Source of the DNA: Selaginella moellendorffii
Taxonomy: Eukaryota; Streptophyta; Lycopodiopsida; Selaginellales; Selaginellaceae
DNA length: 64,000 nucleotides
Direction of reading: 5' to 3'
Assembly: GCF_000143415.4 (NCBI RefSeq)
Contig: NW_003314267.1
Location: 1,562,100 to 1,626,099 of the forward strand
Below, piece by piece: positions 56,880-64,000 of the stretch. The first letter of the stretch is position 1, and each line of letters starts with the position of its first letter. The notes beneath the pieces were generated by a model. It was not told where the DNA came from and made no database searches. It worked only from the letters and a program-made list of their open reading frames with translations. The translations under genes and the position numbers were made by a program.

Positions 56880-56905
56880 GCTGCAAAGGCAAACACAGCC
56901 CAAGC

Positions 56906-56932
56906 AGTATATATATATCCCTCCATTATAAA
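56906..56932 (-). promoter_or_regulatory. TATA-like elements before H2B
   Basis: On the minus strand TATAATGG (about 56925-56932) and GGATATATATATACTG (56905-56920) lie 26-53 nt before the ATG. Either could be a TATA box, which would give a very short leader. This is based on motif and spacing only. Confidence 0.35.
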
Positions 56933-57027
56933 AAGTCACTCTCAAGCTCAGGTATGTCCGTATAGAATATGTTGTCCGTACGCAATATCTCCGTACGGGA
57001 AACGTCCGTACGTAAAATGTTTTTTGC

Positions 57028-57122
57028 TAAGCGTGATGGAGCGGAGCTGCTGCTCGTCGTCCCTTCCAGGCATAATCTCCTCGCTAGCGTCATTGTATGG
57101 GAATAATCCCTCTTCTCCCCAA
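57028..57122 (-). pseudogene. Scrap of the five-HTH protein gene
   Basis: The segment around 57055-57105 (GTCGTCCCTTCCAGGCATAA..., CTCGCTAGCGTCATTGTATG) is almost identical to 59258-59302 inside the HTH gene (coding for NDASEELTPGRDDA). Similarity also extends weakly to both sides (CTGCTGCTC; CTTCTCCC). It is a short copy in the same orientation, without coding capacity. Confidence 0.8.
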
Positions 57123-57299
57123 ATGTGACGTGCCTAAGAATCGTACACCAAGATTCTTTACAACCCGAAAAAGATCATGCATATCTCTCGTTTGAGCATA
57201 GTTTGGAGGCTCAGAGAAGAAAGTTAGGCGTTCCTGTAAATGAAGTACAATGCATAGCTGATGAGCCGGTTAAACTAACTTTCTATTCAAGAGAGCGGA

Positions 57300-57960
57300 A
57301 TTTGCTTCGTAAACAACAATACCCTCACCCTGTATGTATAAGCCTCCTCGTTGTCGTCTGGAACATAAATGGGCATCTCAACATGCATACCTCCAAGAGC
57401 TCGTCCCTTTTCTCCCTAAACGGCGGACACAAGGCCCCACTCGACGCAGTGCCCCGAATGTCATCCAGAACACCAGCTTGCACCTCAAGCCCCTCTTGCA
57501 GGCTGCCTCCACACGCGTTTGCAAGTTGCCGCAACGCTTGCTCCACTTTCACCAGGCTTGTATCATCCTCCTGTTCCTGACTCCCATCCGCGATGTAGTG
57601 CTTGATCTTGATCACGTTGAGCAGATACTTGTCGAGCGAATATCGTCCACGATGATGTTGCTAAGGTTCCGTCCCAGCCAAGTCCTGCAACAAGGTGTTG
57701 CCGGTAGAGTCTGTGCGAGAAGATTGGATCCAAAACCTGCAGCGCAGCCTCGGCATACGGCTGCGCCGGCCATGGCGTGCAAGAAAGAATCCACACCGGG
57801 TCTCTTAGCCATGTAGAATCTCCACACAGGAGGCAGCCTCGCGCGCATCTCATGTAGGCCCTGTTCCAGCAATGGCCATCCATCTTTTGTTGCTGACGCT
57901 ACACGGCCAATAGTCAATTTGATGTCAAAGCAGCGCAGCAGCTAAGAAGAGGAAGGAGAA
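57300..57960 (-). pseudogene. Unrecognised ORF pair with a frameshift
   Basis: On the minus strand one frame (about 57917-57650) reads WPLLEQGLHEMRARLPPVWR and GVDSFLHAMAGAAVCRGCAA, ending NIIVDDIR. The neighbouring frame (about 57640-57330) continues SLDKYLLNVIKIKHYIADGS, VEQALRQLANACGGSLQEGL and EVQAGVLDDIRG. Amphipathic helical wording on both sides of the shift suggests one protein broken by an indel near 57640, although an unseen intron is possible. I do not recognise the family. Confidence 0.4.
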
Positions 57961-58132
57961 TATTCTTTGATAAAAGGGTTGTCCGTTCAGAATATTTTAT
58001 CCGTACACAAAGGTGTATATTCCGTGCATTAGGTTAGACTTTTAAGTGAACTTGTCGTCCACATTTTGTAAAAACGCCATAATCAGTCAAACTATACGTG
58101 TGTTTCTTGTTGCAAGAGTAAGCACAGCGCAG

Positions 58133-60829
58133 CTAAACCAGAGTATGGTGATGGTGGTGAGAATGGTGGTGCTGGTGCTGCGAGTGATGGTGATGAGCGA
58201 TGTTAGCGTCGGAGCGATCGCAGCAGCTTGCCCCTGGATTGTTGGCGGTGGGAGCGGCAATGATACCGCTCCCTCCGCCGCCACTTCCACCGCTCGGATG
58301 GTGCTGGTGATGCTGCTGCTGCTGCTGCTGCTCCAGAGCTCCTCCTCCTCCCGCCATGGCCGACTGCTCGCCTTCTTCCTCCTCCTCCTCCTCCGCCTCC
58401 TCCTGGCTGCTGCTCTCAAACTCCTCCGCCCGCTGCACCAGCGACAGCTCCATCTTGTCCATCTCGCCCTCCACCTTCCGCCGGAGGATCTGCAAGTGCT
58501 CCCCGGTCACCATATGCACCACCGACATCTCGTCGATGAGGCTCCGGTTCTGCGCCTCCTGCAGCCCCTCGCCCACCCGCGCCGCCACGTCCGGGTGCCG
58601 CCGGTTGAACCACACCCACCACTTCTTCACGGGGATCCCGTCCTTGAACGGCGAGCCTTTGTTCACCGACAGCGGCGCCACCCTCCGCCGCAGCGAGTTG
58701 AGCGTCATGAGCGACTGCGATACCTGCTGGATGCTGAAGAACCACTCCACGATGGCCGACTCCTGCTCGCCCCTCGTCATTCCTCCGTGCGGGCCTCTCT
58801 TCCTCGAGTGCGTCCTCCCGTTGAGCCAGTTCCTCAGCGTCGTCCTGGGGATCCCGTAGCACTGCCCGGCCTTCCGGATGGAGATCCCGTTCTTGATCGC
58901 CGCGAGAGCGTTGTGGAGCGCCTGCTCCGTCCACCCGTTGCTCTTCCTCGACTTCTCGTCCGACTCTTTCATCTCCCCGGACTCAAACTGGCCCTCGTCT
59001 TCCTCCTGCTTGCCTTCACCACCACCACCACCACCACCACTCGGGCTTCTCTTCTGTGCACCGTTGAGCGTGTACTTGAGTGTCGAGCGCGGGATCCCAA
59101 ACTGCTGCCCCGCGCTGCCGATAGTGCAGGAGCCACTCTTCACGGCTTCCACGGCATCTAGCAGCGCCTGCTCTGTCCATTTGCCACCTTTTCCCCGCTT
59201 CTTGCCTCCGGACATGGAGATCTCCGCGGACTCGAGCTGCTGCTCCACGCAGGCGTCGTCCCTTCCAGGCGTAAGCTCCTCGCTAGCGTCATTGTATGGG
59301 AAGTCTTCCCCAGTCATCCTAACACCTTCTTCTCCCAAACTAGAGTCTCCCTGCTCGAAAGCGAGAGATGTGTGCGGGCCGCGTTTCCGGGACCTTGTCC
59401 GACCTGTTATCCAATTCCTGAGCGTTGTCCGTGGTATGCCATAAGCCCGGCTTGCTTTGCAGATCGTCAAGGTGTTGTTTTTAATCGCTTCCATAGCCTC
59501 CATCAGCGCCTTCTCCGTCCAGCAGCCAACTTTCTTCTTCCCTTCTCTGGCCTTTTTCTTCAAACGCTCCTTCTTCTCGCCACCATCAGGAATCTGATCG
59601 TCACCACCGTCCTCCTCGTCGTCATCTTCGTCGTCTTCCTCATCATCCTCATCGTCATTCATCTCCGCCACAGCCATTGCATAGGCATCCTCCCTGCTAC
59701 CATGGAATGGCTGCCCGTATACAGTAACCTCGGTCCCTGACGACGATGACTTCTTCTCTTGCTCCTTCATCCAGTAGTCAAGCGTCGAGTTTGGAATGCC
59801 GTAAACCTGTGCTGCCTTGCTCACCGCCATGCCCCCGTTCCTCACAGCGTTGAGTGCCTCAAACAGCGTATGCTTCGTCCACACTCGCCTCCTCTTCCGC
59901 AGCAAACTATCCTCCTTACTGTCACTCCCATGTCCCTCCTCACCGGAGTTTAACGTCACCTCGTTCCCCATCATCAGCGTTCCGGGATGCTGATCGCCCT
60001 GCATCTCCTGGCGACAAAACGAGAGAGCCTCGTCTACTTTCGGCCCGCGCTTCCTAGACCTGTTCCTCCCGTTCAACCAGTTCCGCAAAGTCGACCGAGG
60101 AATCCCAAAGTCCTTGCTCGCTTTGTAGGCTGTCAAGGATCCACTTTTCACAGCCGCCACCGCGTCGCACAGAGCCTGCTCCGTCCATCGGACTTCCCTC
60201 GTCCGCTTCGAGTCGGGCTGGTCGCTATCGTTTCTCAGCTCGTCATCGTCGTTGGCATCGCAAAGAGAAGGATCCTCCCACCTCCCACCCTCCGCTTGCA
60301 TGACTACGTGGTGCGAGCCATCTAAGACGTGGTGAGCTCCTTCCATCACCGAGACGCTCTCGGCCCGGCCACTGTAGAGTGGCTGCTCCCACCGGACCTC
60401 TTTCACGATCTGGTGCTGCCCTCCACCGCTGCCATCGCCTCTAGCATCGCAGAACCCCTGCTCGGTCCATCGGAGCTCTAGCTTGTTCACGGCCTGGTGA
60501 TGATCATCGTGGGAGCCGGGAGCTACCACACCCATTCCTCCTGCTAGAGCCACCAGAGCCTGCTGGCTTCCTTGCAATTCGCCCTCTCGCACGCCATACT
60601 GCGCTGCCACTCCCTGGAGATCCTCCCGGAGCACAAAATGCTGGCCATCCCTCACGACGTACTGACCAGGAATGTGGTGGTGGTGATGCTGCTGTTGCTG
60701 CTGCTGATGGTGGTGATGGCTCTCCGGTGCCATGGCGAAGTGATGCACGCCCTGGAGGTGATGCTCGCTCCCATCCCTCACGGAATCCATCTGCTGCTGG
60801 CTCAGCGACAAGACATTCACAGCGTCCAT
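58133..60829 (-). CDS. Five-repeat pipsqueak-type HTH DNA-binding protein
   Basis: A single 898-codon frame from ATG 60829. Five copies of a roughly 48-residue helix-turn-helix occur on the minus strand at about 60190-60043, 59884-59760, 59524-59376, 59182-59058 and 58936-58787. The consensus is WTEQALxxAxxAIKxGxxTI, KASxxYGIPRTTLRNWLNGR, then often RSRKRGPH. This is the pipsqueak (HTH_psq) fold found in Drosophila Pipsqueak and in CENP-B/pogo-type transposases. The N-terminal part adds degenerate RWTEQ/RWEDP motifs (ELRWTEQGFCDARG, EVRWEQPLYSG, GRWEDPSLCDAN), apparently eroded repeats. After the repeats, residues about 690-770 (FKDGIPVKKWWVWFNRRHPD) look like the second HTH of CENP-B/Tc5-type proteins. 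Acidic, Gly- and His/Gln-rich linkers separate the domains. No DDE nuclease is present. Likely a nuclear regulator derived from a transposase DNA-binding region. Confidence 0.85.
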   Translation of the reverse strand: MDAVNVLSLSQQQMDSVRDGSEHHLQGVHHFAMAPESHHHHQQQQQQHHHHHIPGQYVVRDGQHFVLREDLQGVAAQYGVREGELQGSQQALVALAGGMGVVAPGSHDDHHQAVNKLELRWTEQGFCDARGDGSGGGQHQIVKEVRWEQPLYSGRAESVSVMEGAHHVLDGSHHVVMQAEGGRWEDPSLCDANDDDELRNDSDQPDSKRTREVRWTEQALCDAVAAVKSGSLTAYKASKDFGIPRSTLRNWLNGRNRSRKRGPKVDEALSFCRQEMQGDQHPGTLMMGNEVTLNSGEEGHGSDSKEDSLLRKRRRVWTKHTLFEALNAVRNGGMAVSKAAQVYGIPNSTLDYWMKEQEKKSSSSGTEVTVYGQPFHGSREDAYAMAVAEMNDDEDDEEDDEDDDEEDGGDDQIPDGGEKKERLKKKAREGKKKVGCWTEKALMEAMEAIKNNTLTICKASRAYGIPRTTLRNWITGRTRSRKRGPHTSLAFEQGDSSLGEEGVRMTGEDFPYNDASEELTPGRDDACVEQQLESAEISMSGGKKRGKGGKWTEQALLDAVEAVKSGSCTIGSAGQQFGIPRSTLKYTLNGAQKRSPSGGGGGGGEGKQEEDEGQFESGEMKESDEKSRKSNGWTEQALHNALAAIKNGISIRKAGQCYGIPRTTLRNWLNGRTHSRKRGPHGGMTRGEQESAIVEWFFSIQQVSQSLMTLNSLRRRVAPLSVNKGSPFKDGIPVKKWWVWFNRRHPDVAARVGEGLQEAQNRSLIDEMSVVHMVTGEHLQILRRKVEGEMDKMELSLVQRAEEFESSSQEEAEEEEEEEGEQSAMAGGGGALEQQQQQQHHQHHPSGGSGGGGSGIIAAPTANNPGASCCDRSDANIAHHHHSQHQHHHSHHHHHTLV

Positions 60830-61401
60830 CCCGCGCAGCGCTAGCGCTCTCACATCCTGCCCAAAACGCGCGTCAGAGCTAGAACCCTAAAATTTCTTGC
60901 AAGAACTGGAGAAAGTGGGGAAGAAATCTCTCCAAGAAAACGCCCCCGGAGAGCTGGGAATCCCGAGAGGGAGCGCGGCTTGCTCACCTCGACATCCGGA
61001 GGACGCGCCAAGAAAATGCCGCAGAGATTAGGGCAAGAGATCCAGGAGAAGCGGCGATCGTAGCGCCGGCGTCACGCATCTTAGAAGCATCCTTGCTCAA
61101 GAACCCTGGATGGAAACCGAAGAGAAAAAAAATTTGATCCGAAAGAACTCCCACTGAGAAAGAGAAAAACATTTCATTTATCTCGCCTAGTTTAAGCTAC
61201 AAAATGCTTCGCATCTGCGCCGTCCGATGCCAAGCGGTACCAACGGCCACGATCCAGAGCGACACGGACGGACGAGATTGAGGTGCAATCTTTCCGTTAC
61301 AGTCGTGGCGAGTTCCCAGCCGTTATTTCTTGCCAGTTCCAAAGTTCTGGGGAAAACGAAGAGTTCCAAACAAAACAAGTACCCATAGAACGATGAACGA
61401 T
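60830..61401. other. Divergent-side leader and spacer
   Basis: Leader of the HTH gene (60830 to about 61100), then a spacer to the RPN2 stop. A GTGAGAGCG just before the HTH ATG is a possible donor-like site but needs no intron. No further gene is supported. Confidence 0.4.
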
Positions 61402-64000
61402 TCAAGGCACGTAAACAAAAGGCTCGGGAGGAGCTGGCTCCAAATCGACGCCTCCCATTGGGATTGGAGCGGCGGCGGGAGCTCCATTTGCTCCTCCTGC
61501 TGGAGCTGGCGACGCTGGCGAATCGGTGGAGACGAGCTCCACTGGCTCCGACGGCTCCAAGTCTCGCAGCATCACGAATCCCGCCGGAGTTCTCTTCACT
61601 GGAGCGTAGCGGCAGCCCTCCGGGAACCGGACATACTTCTCCTGGAGTGGGATCACTCGCGCTGGATTGCTCAAAACCTCGGAGGTGGCCTCGGGATTTA
61701 CAGCCTTCTTCTCAACAGCACTGTCCACCTGGAACGGGATTCCAAAGTTTCAGCACAAGAACAAGAACGGAAAGAGAGAGAAAAAGAGAGATGGAGTTAC
61801 CTCCATAGCCTCGCTGCCATCTTTCGCTGCTTCTTTCCCTGAGGACGATTCCTCCGGCGGTTCAGCAGTAGAAGCTGCTTCGGACGTGGCTGCCGTGGCA
61901 CCTGTGCTACTGCCGACGTCCATCTGCGAGCTCGTATCAGGCTGCTTCTCTGCCTTCGTCTTCGCGTCTGTGTCTTTCTTTGCTTTCGACTTGGAGCGGC
62001 CGGACGTGGATAGAACCGCCGTGGGGAGCTTGATGTTCACGTTGACGGATGGAGGCGCTGTAGGCGCAGGATATGCAAACAAAGCGGGCTTCGCATCGGA
62101 GATGATGTCAAACTTCGGCATCCTCAGCTCGTGGTTGAGTCCGATGAATGCTGTTGGTGCGAAAGAGAGGCTGACGAAGTAGGTCAGCGGGTACCAGTAC
62201 CAAAACTGGGTGAAAACGGCCATCCCCACGACTGCCATCACCCGGTCGTGACCAGTTCGCGACTGCAGAGATATGGTCACATTCCTGCCTCCGGCATCTA
62301 GTATACCATACGCCAGTATGGCTCCCATCTTGCTCATCGTGTCCTCGTGTTTGTCACTAACAATTTTGTCGAGTTGACGCCTGCGAGAGGAACATCACTT
62401 CTAAGCGTTATACTGCAAATAGCTGACAAACCTGAAAACAGAAACGTGAGGCTCTCGGGCTTCGGTAGCCTGCATCAGAACCATCGCCATAGCCATAAGT
62501 GCTCCCTGGCGAACAAAGTCCACAGCGTCTGACGTCAAAGGTTCCAGAAGCGAGATCGCCTCACTGGACGCAGTTCCAGCACAGGAGATTCCGACAGCCA
62601 TAGCCGCGCCATAACGAACGTGAGCGTTGTACGACTCCGACAAAAGGGAGACAATTTTTGGAGTCTAAGAAAAAAAGAAAATATTAGACGTCGTCATACG
62701 CAAGAGAAATTGTGAATCTTACCTGAGTAGGATCAGAACATAGCACGAATCCAAGAGCTAAAACTGCTGCTCTTCGGACATCGTCACTCACGTCCGAAAC
62801 GGCAAAATGCAGCAGACGGCGGATAGCACTGTTGTTAGACGTGCCTCTATAAGCCAGAGCCAGGGCGTACATGCCACCATAGCGAAGAATAGGATCCTGA
62901 TCCCTTGTCATCTGCTCGATCAAAGTATCTGCTTCTTCTTCACGACCATAGACAACCAGCGCTATTCCAAGAGCCAGCCCCCTTATAATCTTCTCGTGTT
63001 GTGTATCGTGAGCGTACGTGAGCATTTCTCCGGCTTTATCGCTGGCGCTTCCAACCATAAGCAGACCCATAGCAATCCCTGCCGCCTCGCCAGCGATGGC
63101 GCTGTCTGTATACAGTACATGTTTTATGTCTTCGTAGATTTCATCGTCGGCAGTGCCCAGTGCGGCTAGTCCTAATCCAAGACAAGCACCATGTTGGATC
63201 ACCTGCATCACAAGTACCAAAACATTATTTACAAACGTCTTACTCAGAATGACGCTTACCTCATTGTTTGTCTTTCTCAAGCTCTCTAGTAAGAACGACT
63301 TGATTCCTTCACCGTGGTTAGCATGTATTAGTCCTAAAGCGTAAAGAGCTCCACCTTCCGAGTATGGACTTCCCCCACCAGTCCCACCATCTTGAGGTAG
63401 ATATGGGGCCATTAAAGAGCGGCCCTGCTGCAAATGACCTCTGTGAATAACACCCAGCCCAGCCGTTGCACTAAACTTTGCCCAATTGGTGGCCCGACTC
63501 AGCCAATCCTAACGATATGCTCTTCAATCAGCCGCAGCATTAACAACAAAAAAAGAACGCTCACCAGATTATCGCGCAAAAACGTATCCACTGTTGTCCC
63601 CGCATGCATCAAAGCATTTGAGTATATTGTAGCGCTGTGACAAACACTGTTTCTCGTTTCAACTGAATGCTTGATAGTCTTCAGAATAAGGAGGTCCGAC
63701 CTGAAAACATAGCAGGCATAAGAATCGAGAAAGATAACAGTGGTCTTACTTGTTACGGCTGTATAAAAACTGTAATGTGAGATTGATAGGTGTTTCTCCA
63801 GAAAGAATGCCCTTCAATTTCCCCATCCTGTCGACATAGATATTATCCTGGGAATCCTCGACGTTAGTGGCTGCTTCTGCACTTGTTGAAACGTCCATCA
63901 TTCCGTTTTGTTCTGTAGTTTCCGTATTTTCACCCCCGCCTGAACTACTTCCAGCCCGAGCCTCAGGCAAACGGTCCCTCACGTTTAGTAGGAACAGCTG
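61402..64000 (-). CDS. RPN2: 26S proteasome subunit RPN2 (5' part outside window)
   Basis: The minus strand encodes the C-terminal two thirds or so of RPN2/PSMD1, the PC-repeat scaffold of the 19S base. Visible blocks: [20 protein letters not shown] (about 63775-63835), [19 protein letters not shown]-like exon, [136 protein letters not shown] and [20 protein letters not shown]. The tail has a Lys/Ala/Glu-rich linker ([20 protein letters not shown]) and ends EPFVYVP (stop 61402). PC repeats are complete in the visible part. The N-terminus lies beyond position 64000. Confidence 0.95.

Overview
The window is eukaryotic nuclear DNA of a land plant. Genes are split by very short introns (about 50-60 nt, GT-AG) and packed tightly on both strands. 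A GAMYB-type R2R3-MYB with a miR159-type site, a plant L-type lectin receptor kinase, DA1, ATP-citrate lyase B and chloroplast proteins point to a vascular plant. A ciliary CCDC113-like gene implies motile sperm. Together with the compact gene structure this suggests a lycophyte such as Selaginella; that is inference, not proof.

Layout. 1-3.4 kb: A+T-rich repeats, including a 1.4 kb fold-back. 3.7-5.2 kb: decayed fragments of an acyl-ACP thioesterase (FatB) and, joined upstream, of an ECT/YTH-like protein. 5.5-8.9 kb: an intronless tandem kinase/pseudokinase gene. 9.14 kb: tRNA-Ile(AAU). 9.3-14.4 kb: condensin CAP-D2. 14.65-17.05 kb: a protein with a C-terminal RRM-like region. 19.3-21.7 kb: GAMYB-like gene. 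23.2-26.4 kb: DUF1997-type plastid protein and DA1, both minus. 26.5-30 kb: A+T-rich DNA with LINE remains. 30.1-38.8 kb is the densest part: TIM13, ARL5, RNF113A/CWC24, a free-standing YVH1/DUSP12 zinc domain, ATP-citrate lyase B and PRP38.

39.6-51.7 kb is a rearranged segmental duplication. Copy A (40.2-42.7 kb) keeps an intact DUF3119-like plastid gene but has a wrecked GH17 glucanase and a CID-gene scrap. Copy B (46.7-51.7 kb) keeps the intact GH17 and CID genes but has a wrecked DUF3119 gene. PRP38 fragments flank copy A on both sides. An A+T-rich island between the copies carries an intact ORF for a secreted bulb-type-lectin-like protein.

52-64 kb: the CCDC113-like gene, the lectin receptor kinase, a divergent histone H2B, an unrecognised decayed ORF, a protein with five tandem pipsqueak-type HTH repeats, and proteasome subunit RPN2, which runs off the right edge.

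Most intact genes are housekeeping (condensin, splicing, proteasome, mitochondrial import, acetyl-CoA supply). The unusual candidates are the double MLKL-like kinase with an Ig-PH-like tail, the five-HTH protein, the A+T-rich lectin ORF and the reciprocally decayed duplication.
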